A stretch of DNA of 15,264 bases from Ruminococcaceae bacterium UBA5413. GTDB lineage: Bacteria; Bacillota; Clostridia; Oscillospirales; Acutalibacteraceae. The DNA is taken from the NCBI GenBank assembly GCA_002409585.1, contig DHNP01000034.1:1-15264 (forward strand). Reading direction: 5' to 3'. The translations under genes and the position numbers were made by a program. Shown piece after piece: positions 5,749 to 12,423 of the stretch (within the stretch, counting starts at the first letter, position 1; every line of letters starts with the position of its first letter). The notes beneath the pieces are model-generated. The model had not been told where the DNA came from, did no database searches, and worked only from the letters and a program-made list of their open reading frames with translations.

Positions 5749-7602
5749 TTGACCGAGCACGAAAAACGTATAAAGGAACTGCGTAAAAAGGCCATGGGCC
5801 TGCCGCTTAATCCGGGCGTGTACATCATGCACGACAAAACCGGAAAGATTATTTATATAGGCAAAGCCAAAGCCCTTAAGAACCGCGTAAGCCAGTACTT
5901 CGGGTCGGAAAAAAACCACGACGGCAAAGTCCGGCAGATGGTCGCGCACGCGGAGGACTTCGAGTATATACTTACCGACAGCGAGTTTGAGGCGCTCGTG
6001 CTGGAGTGCAGCCTGATAAAGCAGTATATGCCTAAGTACAACATACTGCTTAAAGACGCCAAGGGCTACCATTACATCAAGGTGTCTAAAGGCCCCTGGC
6101 CGTCCGTATCGTCGGTTAAGCAGATGCTTGACGACGGGGCGGAGTACATAGGCCCTTTTGTAAGCTCCTGGGCTGTAAAAAAATCAGTTGACGAGGCCGT
6201 GAAAATTTTCAGGCTGCCTTCATGCACGCGCCGTTTTCCGCAGGATATAGGCAAGGGCAGGCCGTGCCTTAATTATTATATAAAGCAGTGCTGCGCGCCG
6301 TGCGCGGGCAGGGTGACACAGGAGGAGTATAACGAGGCGGTCCGCGCGGCGGTAAGCTTTTTGCGCGGCGGAAGCGCCGAAAGCACGAGGGAGCTTACCG
6401 AAAAAATGAATAAGGCCGCTGAAGGGCTGCAATTTGAACGTGCCGCAAGGATACGCGACTGCATAGCGGCTATAAAGCGTATGAACGACAGGCAGAAGGT
6501 AGTGGCGTCACGCATACCGGAGCAGGACGTTATAGCGCTTACGCGCGGTACAGGCAAAAGCTGCTTTGAGGTTTTCAGGTTTAAACGCGGCCGCCTGTAT
6601 GACCGTGAAACATTTATAGTCGGAGAAACCGGCGCGGACAGCGCCGCACGGAGCGAATTTATAGAACGGTATTATTCTATGCGCGGGGACGTGCCGCCCC
6701 GAGTTTCAACCGATGGCCCGGCGGAGGGCGCGGAACTGCTGGAGAGGTGGCTTTCAGGCAAGGCAGGCTCCCAGGTAAGGATTGTATGCCCTAAAAAAGG
6801 CGAGCAGGCGCGCCTTGTTGCAATGTGCCGCAAAAACGCCGCTGAGCAGCTTGCGCAGTCAGTCGGGCGCACAGGGCGTGAAACTTCAGCCTTGGATGAG
6901 CTGGCGCGCCTTTTAGGGCTTAAAAGCCCGCCGGAGTATATAGAGTCATACGATATCTCTAACCTTGGCGGCGCGGAAAACGTAGCCGGCATGGTGGTTT
7001 TCCGCAACGGGCGGCCGCTGAAAGCGGCGTACAGGAAATTCAGGATAAAAACTGTGGCAGGCCAGGACGACTACGCGTCTATGCGTGAAGTGGTGAGCCG
7101 CAGGGTCAGTGAGTATTTTAAGCAGAAAAACAGCGGTGAAAGCGAAGGCTTTGGCCGCCTGCCGGACCTTATACTCCTTGACGGAGGCAGGGGACAGGTA
7201 TCGGCGGTAAGCCCGGTGCTTAAAGAAGCCGGCCTCGACATACCGCTTTTCGGCATGGTTAAAGACGGACGCCACAGGACGAGGGCCATTGCCGCCGAAG
7301 GCGGCGAAATATCAGTGCAGTCCAGCCGCAGCGCGTTCACGCTCATTTCTTCCATACAGGAAGAAGTACACAGGTTCGCCATAGGCTACCACAGGCAGCG
7401 CCGTGGGAAGGCCGCCTTTTCTTCAGAACTTGCGTCGATTGACGGCATAGGCGAAAAACGCGCCAAAATGCTGCTCAAAAGTTTTAAGACAGTGCAGGCC
7501 GTAAGCATGGCCGAAGTAAAAGAACTTGAAAACGTAAAAACAATGACAAAACCCGCCGCCGCGAATGTTTACAGGCATTTCCACGGGGGCGGGGATAAGT
7601 AG
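5749..7602 (+). CDS. uvrC: Excinuclease ABC subunit C (UvrC)
   Basis: A 617-residue nuclease of nucleotide excision repair that makes both incisions around a UvrAB-marked lesion. Domains: GIY-YIG nuclease (about 19-97; GVY 23-25, YIG 36-38, R46, E82) for the 3' cut. Cysteine region C159, C173, C181 and C185, spaced like the 4Fe-4S ligands of E. coli UvrC. UVR motif (about 217-245) for UvrB contact. RNase H-like nuclease with D402 (YDISN), D478 (LLDGGRGQ) and H541 (EEVHRFAI) for the 5' cut. Helix-hairpin-helix region (562-612). The frame is open back to 5641, but that would run through the HPr terminator; TTG 5749 has GGAGGG 6 nt upstream and starts at the conserved length. No uvrA or uvrB is in the window. 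Confidence 0.95.
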   Translation: MTEHEKRIKELRKKAMGLPLNPGVYIMHDKTGKIIYIGKAKALKNRVSQYFGSEKNHDGKVRQMVAHAEDFEYILTDSEFEALVLECSLIKQYMPKYNILLKDAKGYHYIKVSKGPWPSVSSVKQMLDDGAEYIGPFVSSWAVKKSVDEAVKIFRLPSCTRRFPQDIGKGRPCLNYYIKQCCAPCAGRVTQEEYNEAVRAAVSFLRGGSAESTRELTEKMNKAAEGLQFERAARIRDCIAAIKRMNDRQKVVASRIPEQDVIALTRGTGKSCFEVFRFKRGRLYDRETFIVGETGADSAARSEFIERYYSMRGDVPPRVSTDGPAEGAELLERWLSGKAGSQVRIVCPKKGEQARLVAMCRKNAAEQLAQSVGRTGRETSALDELARLLGLKSPPEYIESYDISNLGGAENVAGMVVFRNGRPLKAAYRKFRIKTVAGQDDYASMREVVSRRVSEYFKQKNSGESEGFGRLPDLILLDGGRGQVSAVSPVLKEAGLDIPLFGMVKDGRHRTRAIAAEGGEISVQSSRSAFTLISSIQEEVHRFAIGYHRQRRGKAAFSSELASIDGIGEKRAKMLLKSFKTVQAVSMAEVKELENVKTMTKPAAANVYRHFHGGGDK

Positions 7603-7638
7603 AAAAGCGGGGTTCCGGCCTTCCAGCCGAAACCCCGC
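7603..7638 (-). terminator. Strong hairpin after uvrC, terminator-like on the minus strand
   Basis: GCGGGGTT (7607-7614) pairs with AACCCCGC (7631-7638), and CGGC (7616-7619) with GCCG (7626-7629) inside, one mismatch between. Read on the minus strand the stem is followed by TTTTC (plus AAAA at 7603-7606), an intrinsic terminator shape. On the plus strand no T-run follows directly, so it may only stabilise the 3' end of uvrC mRNA. It would stop a minus-strand transcript before it runs antisense into uvrC. Confidence 0.6.
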
Positions 7639-7639
7639 C

Positions 7640-7849
7640 GCCCTGTTCGATTTTAAACTCCCGGACATAAAACACTTAAAACAATGTGCTTAAAACATTG
7701 GTATCACCGCAACATACTGCCGACACATTACGTATGGCGCTTATCATGGAAAAGCCTAAAAACAATCTCCGTATTTGACGGTAAACTTTAATAAGTTCAA
7801 AATGAATTTGCCTTCATGTATAAGTCACACAGCACCGGCGTGCAAAGTG
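7640..7849. other. Gene-free stretch between uvrC and the orphan RNA
   Basis: No credible coding frame. I see an imperfect 12-bp direct repeat (CTTAAAACAATG 7675-7686; CTTAAAACATTG 7689-7700) and a small GCAC-loop-GTGC hairpin near 7831-7842, neither of which I can interpret. It may be the 3' part of a longer minus-strand RNA. Confidence 0.4.
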
Positions 7850-8061
7850 AAAAAGGATTTTATACGGGAACCTTCCTGCAAGACAGCCGACCCCAATGGA
7901 ACCTGGCTGCCCGGACAATGTGCGTCTTCCTGGCCCATCGGACTCACCCCTTTCAGCAACGATTGGCAGACAATGCCTCGATGTTTCTCCCCCTGCCGAA
8001 CTGTGCCGGACTGCTTCCGGCCTTTTCGGCACCTTATGTTCTGTCAATTTCTTTATCTTTC
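7850..8061 (-). ncRNA. Candidate structured orphan RNA, about 210 nt
   Basis: A perfect promoter on the minus strand (8068-8096) predicts a start near 8061. The following sequence is GC-rich against AT-rich flanks and has no coding frame with a start and ribosome site. Helices readable on the minus strand: GCCGG-AAGCAGT-CCGGC, competing with GTGCCG...CGGCAC. CGA-GGCA-TTGTC-TGCC-AA-TCG. CCGATGG with CCATTGG, seven pairs across about 35 nt. GACAG with CTGTC closing the whole. The 3' end is uncertain: a T5 run at plus 7850-7854 after a weak stem, or the strong hairpin at 7638-7603. No gene follows on this strand, so it is not an ordinary mRNA leader. Parts resemble cobalamin riboswitches (ATAAGGTGCC, and CCAGGAAGAC against the B12 box), but the invariant GCCACTG and CCCCGC elements are missing, so I do not assign that class. 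Confidence 0.6.
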
Positions 8062-8067
8062 GACTAT

Positions 8068-8096
8068 ATTATATATCAGCGTTTTGTGTATGTCAA
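8068..8096 (-). promoter_or_regulatory. Perfect consensus promoter of the orphan RNA
   Basis: On the minus strand: TTGACA (plus 8091-8096), 17-bp spacer, TATAAT (plus 8068-8073). Upstream of the -35, plus 8097-8130 is almost pure A/T, like an UP element. This strength is typical of stable-RNA genes. Confidence 0.88.
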
Positions 8097-8187
8097 TAGT
8101 TTTTTATAAATTTATATATATTTTTTAGTTATATTTTTAACAACTGATATTAAATCGTTTCTCGTTCAAAAATAACCGCGGCGTTTG

Positions 8188-8216
8188 TTGAAAATCACAT
8201 TACAATATAGTATAAT
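8188..8216 (+). promoter_or_regulatory. Promoter of the secreted protein gene
   Basis: TTGAAA (8188-8193), 17-bp spacer, TATAAT (8211-8216). The expected start near 8223 leaves a leader of about 95 nt containing a small hairpin (AGGCCG 8275-8280 with CGGCTT 8288-8293). It is divergent from the orphan RNA promoter; the two -35 boxes are about 90 bp apart across very AT-rich DNA. Confidence 0.85.
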
Positions 8217-8318
8217 CTAACTGTAGATTATGGAATTAAATATAACATTTTATTTCGGTATTTCTAATAAATTAAGGCCGTTTTAAGCGGCTTTGCATAT
8301 TTTAAGGAGGGAATAATA

Positions 8319-10190
8319 TTGAAAAAAGCATTTGCGCTGCTGCTTGCATCCGCTGCTGTGCTGGCCGCGCTTCCTTTCGCACCTGTAACGGCGGAGGCTT
8401 CATCATCAGACGCGGCTGTAATAGACATGCACGGGGCTAAAACGTGGCTGGGGACTACGTCGTCGTGGAGCAAAAAGTGGAACGAAGACAACTTCGAGGA
8501 CGTTACGGGCGAAGACGTGCGCTACAGCGGCAGCCTCACGGTGAAGGCCGGCAGTGTTGACGATATTACTGTTAACGGCAGCAACTCAAAACTTATAGTC
8601 AAAGATGTCAAAGCCGGCGACATTTACTGTGAAGGCAAGACCGAGATAACCGACAGCAGCGTTAAGTCGGTCGAATCCGACGGAGACATAACCCTGAGCG
8701 ACAGCACCGCGCGCGGCAGCGTTGTTTCAGACAACGGGGAAGTAACCCTTAAAGACGGCTCCGTAGTTAAGGGCGACGTTACAGGCGACGACATTTCACT
8801 GCCTTCCGGCGCGACTGTAAGCGTCTCAGGCTCCATAACGGGCAAAGACCATATCTACCTTGACAACTGTACACTTAAGGCACAGAAACTGTGCGGCAGC
8901 GACACGTGTACCCTTCAGGCCGACAATTATAAAAGTACGTTGCCGCCTTTGGCGGACATGGACGACATTATAGTCGAAGACGGTGAACTGACGGCAAACG
9001 ACGACATACTTGCCGGTTCGCTTTATATAAAGGACGGGGCTGAATTTATAACAAATTCAGCGCTTGAGCTTGACGACCTGCAGGGACCAGGGACGCTTTA
9101 CTTCAACGCGGGCAAGCTGATTGTACACAGCGGCATAACCGGCAGCCCGCTGTTCGTTTTTAAAAATACCGTAAGCAACGGGACCAGTGCCTTTAAAGCC
9201 GACAAAAACTGCGTAAGTACAAGCGATGTAAGGCTGTACGACTATCAGCTCCAGGTCGACAGTTCCGGCGGCTATGATGTTTTTAAGCTGCGCAACGACT
9301 TAAAGGAGGGCCTGTCGTTTAATATTTCCGTTTTAACGGTAAGTAAAAACAGCCCCGGCACGGTTAGCGCAACCGTCAAACCGGCACTCTCAAAATTTGC
9401 CGATGGCACGAAAATAAAGTGGGAGCTGTACGGCGACGACAGCGCGTACTCTATCTCGGCGAGCAGCACCGGCGAGTCGTGCAAGGTGTCGCTCAGCGGT
9501 TCGTCAAGCGGTATGCACTCAGCAACGCTTACGGCTTACCTTGTAGACAAAAAAGGCGACAGGCTGAGTGACTACAGGTCCGACTCGTGCCTTGTAAAGT
9601 CAGGATATGACGATACTTCTACAACAACATCGTCGTCAGGGAGCGTTAAGCTTGACACAGACTACGTTTCGCTCTTGCCCGGGAATACGTACTGGGTGCT
9701 TGCAACGACAAGCGCTTCGCAAATGCCGCACGCTATGTCTTACAACTCTGCCGTGGCGACGGTCGGCGCCGGAAAACAGGTAAAAGACAAAAGCGGGAAC
9801 CAGGCGTGGCTTTACCCTGTGACGGGCGTTTCATCCGGCAAAGTTACAATAGACATAGACGGCCAGAAAATGCTTACGAAGGTTTCGTCAGGCATAATAG
9901 TCGACACCGCTTCATATACTATGGCGCCGGGCGGAAAGTACTGCGTTGGCGTTAAGGTAAAGGGAGTGCAGTCGGGCAAGCTGAGCGTTTATACCACAGG
10001 CTCATGCTGCAGCGTAAACCTGCTAAAAGATACAAACGGGGATCGTCTTTATCAGGTGACGGGCACCCAGGCCGGCAGCGGGTACGTTGTCTTTTACATT
10101 GAGGGCGGTGAAGTCATCTCAACTAAAATAGACGTCCAAAACGGCGCACAGGCCGGAGGTAAAAGCGCAAGGCTTGTGGCTTTGGCTTAA
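8319..10190 (+). CDS. Large secreted protein with beta-rich repeats and Ig-like domains
   Basis: A 623-residue protein of unknown function. Residues 1-27 are a Sec signal peptide (MKK, hydrophobic core, likely cut near VTAEA). Residues 65-275 form a rising and falling series of short beta-strand repeats (ITVNGSNSKLIVKDV, GDITLSDSTA, GEVTLKDGSVVKGDVTGDDI), the pattern of a parallel beta-helix or bactofilin-like solenoid. A middle part (330-425) looks like an Ig fold. Residues 428-442 are a Ser/Thr linker. The end holds two related Ig-like units: 445-523 (LDTDYVSLLPGNTYWV) and 528-606 (VDTASYTMAPGGKYCV). There is no sortase motif, S-layer homology domain or C-terminal membrane helix, so it is either released or attached by an unseen means. 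Start is TTG, 8 nt after AAGGAGG (8304-8310). A flavodoxin-like gene follows after 24 bp. Confidence 0.75.
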   Translation: MKKAFALLLASAAVLAALPFAPVTAEASSSDAAVIDMHGAKTWLGTTSSWSKKWNEDNFEDVTGEDVRYSGSLTVKAGSVDDITVNGSNSKLIVKDVKAGDIYCEGKTEITDSSVKSVESDGDITLSDSTARGSVVSDNGEVTLKDGSVVKGDVTGDDISLPSGATVSVSGSITGKDHIYLDNCTLKAQKLCGSDTCTLQADNYKSTLPPLADMDDIIVEDGELTANDDILAGSLYIKDGAEFITNSALELDDLQGPGTLYFNAGKLIVHSGITGSPLFVFKNTVSNGTSAFKADKNCVSTSDVRLYDYQLQVDSSGGYDVFKLRNDLKEGLSFNISVLTVSKNSPGTVSATVKPALSKFADGTKIKWELYGDDSAYSISASSTGESCKVSLSGSSSGMHSATLTAYLVDKKGDRLSDYRSDSCLVKSGYDDTSTTTSSSGSVKLDTDYVSLLPGNTYWVLATTSASQMPHAMSYNSAVATVGAGKQVKDKSGNQAWLYPVTGVSSGKVTIDIDGQKMLTKVSSGIIVDTASYTMAPGGKYCVGVKVKGVQSGKLSVYTTGSCCSVNLLKDTNGDRLYQVTGTQAGSGYVVFYIEGGEVISTKIDVQNGAQAGGKSARLVALA

Positions 10191-10214
10191 CTTAAAAAGG
10201 AGCGTGCTTGCGTT

Positions 10215-10682
10215 ATGGGCAACGCTGTAGTGTATTATTCTTGGACGGGAAATACGGAGGCGGCCGCGCTTGAGATTTCAGATGCCGCGGTAAAGCTCTG
10301 CGAAGAAAAACAGCGCGGTTCATTTATAGGCTCGGCGTGTTCAGCGCTTGCAGGGCGCAGAAGTAAATTAAGGCCATTTTCCCTGCCCGACGGAACGGAC
10401 GGCATTTTTTTGGGTACGCCGGTATGGGCGTCGCACTGCACGCCGGCTGTGAACGCCTTTATTGAAAAAACGGATTTTACCGGCAAAAAAGTTTTCCTGT
10501 TTTTTACTCTGGCATCGCGTGAAGCGCCGGAGAAACTCGTTAGTTCAATGAAATGCAGGATTGAAAAAAAGGGCGGCAGCGTCTGCGGATGCGTTTCTTT
10601 CCAAACGAAAAAAGGCGGCGACACAGGCTGCCGCGACCTGCGCGGGCGCGCCAGGCAATGGGCTGAATCTTTGAGCCTGTAA
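10215..10682 (+). CDS. Flavodoxin-like protein
   Basis: A 155-residue cytoplasmic protein with the flavodoxin fold. The FMN phosphate loop is SWTGNTE (9-15), close to the family's S/T-x-T-G-N-T. GTPVWASHCTPAVNAFI (about 67-83) fits the flavin-binding loop, and FFTLASRE near 96-103 fits the next strand and loop. It resembles the flavodoxin family proteins of clostridia that lack a dedicated partner, so an electron-carrier role is inferred only. The ATG lies 12 nt after AAGGAG (10197-10202), rather long; no better in-frame start is present. It is 24 bp behind the secreted protein gene and probably shares its transcript, though the two have no obvious common task. Confidence 0.75.
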   Translation: MGNAVVYYSWTGNTEAAALEISDAAVKLCEEKQRGSFIGSACSALAGRRSKLRPFSLPDGTDGIFLGTPVWASHCTPAVNAFIEKTDFTGKKVFLFFTLASREAPEKLVSSMKCRIEKKGGSVCGCVSFQTKKGGDTGCRDLRGRARQWAESLSL

Positions 10683-10706
10683 ATCAATTTACCTTTCCTT
10701 ACAATT

Positions 10707-10721
10707 TGTGATTTTATCACA
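10707..10721 (+). promoter_or_regulatory. Palindromic operator candidate upstream of trxA
   Basis: TGTGAT-TTT-ATCACA is a perfect inverted repeat ending about where the trxA -35 should lie. It resembles CRP/FNR- or Rex-type half sites, but the spacing differs from each consensus (5 bp between TGTGA and TCACA), so the regulator is unknown. Confidence 0.4.
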
Positions 10722-10742
10722 TACAACGTGTCCGTTTATGGT

Positions 10743-10748
10743 TATAAT
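10743..10748 (+). promoter_or_regulatory. -10 element of the trxA promoter
   Basis: A consensus TATAAT about 55 bp before the trxA start. No good -35 is seen 16-18 bp upstream (the region reads CACATACAACG), so an activator or the nearby palindrome may matter. Confidence 0.55.
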
Positions 10749-10804
10749 AGAGGCGAAATAAAAAAACGGGCGCAAAAGCGTTTTAACGAAAGGGAGATAA
10801 TCTT

Positions 10805-11116
10805 ATGGCAGTAGTAACAGTTACAAAAGACAACTTCGACTCAGTGGTGCTTAACTCCGACACGCCGGTCCTCGTAGACTTTTGGGCAACATGGTGCGGG
10901 CCATGCCGCATGGTTTCGCCGGTGGTAGACGAGATAGGCGACGAGTCAAACGGCAGCTATAAAGTAGGCAAGGTAAACGTAGACGACCAGCCGGAGCTTG
11001 CGGCGCGTTACAACGTAATGAGCATACCGACGCTCATGGTGTTTAAGAACGGAAAGCCGGCGCAGACTTCGGTAGGAGTGCGCAGCAAGCAGGATATAAA
11101 GTCAATGCTCGGTTAA
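10805..11116 (+). CDS. trxA: Thioredoxin
   Basis: A 103-residue thiol-disulfide oxidoreductase that reduces cytoplasmic protein disulfides, normally recharged by thioredoxin reductase. The active site is WCGPC (W30-C31-G32-P33-C34), preceded by VDFWAT. The cis-proline of the family is P75 in SIPT. The buried aspartate (D25), strand order and length are standard. AGGGAG at 10791-10796 lies 8 nt before the ATG. It is a single-gene unit between a TATAAT box and a strong terminator. No trxB is adjacent. The flavodoxin upstream is a redox neighbour but is separated by 122 bp. Confidence 0.96.
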   Translation: MAVVTVTKDNFDSVVLNSDTPVLVDFWATWCGPCRMVSPVVDEIGDESNGSYKVGKVNVDDQPELAARYNVMSIPTLMVFKNGKPAQTSVGVRSKQDIKSMLG

Positions 11117-11138
11117 AAGTAAAAAGCAGAGGATGCAG

Positions 11139-11176
11139 AAATCCGCCGCGCGGTGAAAAACCTGCGGCGGATTTTT
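11139..11176 (+). terminator. Terminator between convergent trxA and degV
   Basis: AAATCCGCCGC (11139-11149) pairs with GCGGCGGATTT (11164-11174), 11 bp, 14-nt loop, then a T-run to 11176. It serves trxA. With few As upstream of the stem it is weaker in the reverse direction, so termination of degV here is possible but less certain. Confidence 0.92.
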
Positions 11177-11250
11177 ATTGTATTGCGCTGACACATATAG
11201 GGACGGCGCATTTTTATTATTCACGGCGGCATGGGAAAATTTACCGTGGG

Positions 11251-12138
11251 TCAGGCGCTGCCGGAGCCGCGGTCATTGCCTAAATAAAACAGCGCTACGG
11301 TGCCCGTTCCGGTATGAACGCCTATGACGGGCCCTATGGGCGCAATGGCGGTTTTGCTGACACCGAATTTTTCCTTTACCTGTTTTTCGACGTACCCGGC
11401 GGCTTCAAGCGAATCGCTGTGGCTTATGAAGATTGTCTGCTCCGACGGGTTTTCGGCTGTTTGTTCCATATGTTCAACAAGTGTATTGAGAGACTGCTTC
11501 CTGCCGCGTATCTTTTGCATTAGTATTATGTGGCCGCTGTCGTCAAAGTGGAGTACGGGCTTTATGCCGAGCATTGTGCCTACAAGCGCGGAAGTGCCGG
11601 ATATCCGCCCGCCGCGTTTAAGGTGGTTAAGGTCGTCTACCGTAAACCAGTGGTGGAGGCGGTTCCTGTTGCTTTCAATCCATTTGGCAACGTCTTCTAA
11701 GCCTGCGCCTGAGCGCTTATGCATGACTGCGTAGTAAACAAGCAGGCCCTCGCCCATGGAAGCGGCAAGGGAATCAACGGTTATGATTTTACGCTCCGGG
11801 TACTTTTCCCTTAAGTCTTTGGCAGTAATGACCGAGTTGTTATATGTACCGCTTAACCCTGATGAAAAACCGATGTACAGGACGTCAAGCCCTTCTTTAA
11901 GGTACTGCTCGAAAGTGTCTGAAAACGCCGCTATGCTTATCTGCGTCGTTGAAGCTTCCTCGCCGGCGGCTATCCTTTTGTAGAAGTCGTGCGAAGCAAG
12001 CTCGTGCTCGTCAGGGTAGTCAAGGTATGAATCCTCACCTATCTTAAACGCCATAGGAATTACGGTAACGTCCAGCTTGTCAACAAGTTCCTGCGGAAGG
12101 TCGGCCGTAGAATCAGTGACAATCCTGTAATCACCCAT
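11251..12138 (-). CDS. DegV family fatty acid-binding protein
   Basis: A 295-residue DegV/EDD-fold protein. Family members bind a long-chain fatty acid; some (FakB) present it to the kinase FakA for phosphorylation and entry into phospholipid synthesis. Visible motifs: IVTDSTADLP (6-15), ASTTQIS (62-68) with the Thr/Ser that holds the carboxylate, FSSGLSGTYNN (91-101), LKRGGRIS (173-180), GIKPVL (191-196) and GPVIGVHTGTGTVALFY (269-285). The length is usual. The ATG is preceded by GGGGAGG (plus 12147-12153) at 8 nt. It follows the 6S-like RNA and its terminator, so it probably has its own weak promoter or depends on readthrough. No fakA is in the window, so FakB function is not assured. Confidence 0.92.
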   Translation of the reverse strand: MGDYRIVTDSTADLPQELVDKLDVTVIPMAFKIGEDSYLDYPDEHELASHDFYKRIAAGEEASTTQISIAAFSDTFEQYLKEGLDVLYIGFSSGLSGTYNNSVITAKDLREKYPERKIITVDSLAASMGEGLLVYYAVMHKRSGAGLEDVAKWIESNRNRLHHWFTVDDLNHLKRGGRISGTSALVGTMLGIKPVLHFDDSGHIILMQKIRGRKQSLNTLVEHMEQTAENPSEQTIFISHSDSLEAAGYVEKQVKEKFGVSKTAIAPIGPVIGVHTGTGTVALFYLGNDRGSGSA

Positions 12139-12181
12139 TTTAAGTACCTCCCCGTATAATAAAAATTCAATATGGATAAAT

Positions 12182-12211
12182 AAAAAGGACCCTAAAAAAT
12201 TTCAGGGACCT
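12182..12211 (-). terminator. Terminator after the 6S-like RNA, upstream of degV
   Basis: On the minus strand AGGTCCCT (plus 12211-12204) pairs with AGGGTCCT (plus 12193-12186), with one T-T mismatch, a 10-nt AT-rich loop, and then TTTTT. It lies about 25 nt after the closing stem of the RNA, where the 3' end of a 6S transcript would be expected. Confidence 0.75.
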
Positions 12212-12236
12212 TAGTTAAGCTGATTAAATATAAAGT

Positions 12237-12415
12237 CCCCGCCCGGCCGTAAAATGCTGAATAACCTGCTACTAAAAGCAGGTGGGTACCCTCCCTGAAG
12301 CTTCGCACTCCCTTCGTCCGGCAAAAGCCGGGAGGTCTGAAGTCCGCCTCCGGAGTCCGGGTTCCCTATTAAACATTGTAGGGTTATTTCTGCATAGGTC
12401 CGCGCACCGGGCAGG
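12237..12415 (-). ncRNA. ssrS: Probable 6S RNA
   Basis: About 180 nt, transcribed leftward, with no coding frame. The ends pair: CCTGCCCGG (plus 12415-12407) with CCGGGCGGGG (plus 12246-12237), nine pairs and one bulge. Inside are CCCTA...TAGGG (plus 12383-12364), an apical CCGGC-TTTT-GCCGG (12331-12318), and a 3'-side hairpin ACCTGCT-TTTAGT-AGCAGGT (12283-12264). AAATAACC (12389-12382) can instead pair with GGTTATT (12266-12260), an alternative fold. One long irregular hairpin with a wide central bubble is the 6S design, which mimics an open promoter and holds sigma-A RNA polymerase. Size, terminator, and location two genes behind rarA all fit, since 6S genes commonly lie near rarA in Firmicutes. 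No separate promoter is evident, so it is probably processed from the DUF1292 transcript. A degV leader riboswitch is the alternative. Confidence 0.6.
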
Positions 12416-12423
12416 ATGCGCTT

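Noticed and set aside
7675..7700. Imperfect direct repeat CTTAAAACA(A/T)TG
   Set aside because: Only two copies, one mismatch, AT-rich; nothing around it suggests a CRISPR, target-site duplication or origin.
7775..8128. Open frame of 117 codons and two overlapping plus-strand frames between uvrC and the secreted protein
   Set aside because: They lie over the antisense of the structured minus-strand RNA, are Pro/Cys-rich without a recognisable domain, and lack convincing ribosome sites.
12182..12415. T-box or metabolite riboswitch controlling degV
   Set aside because: No T-box consensus (AGGGTGGNACCGCG type) and no recognised aptamer core. The closed-end rod with central bubble and rarA linkage fits 6S RNA better, though it is not excluded.
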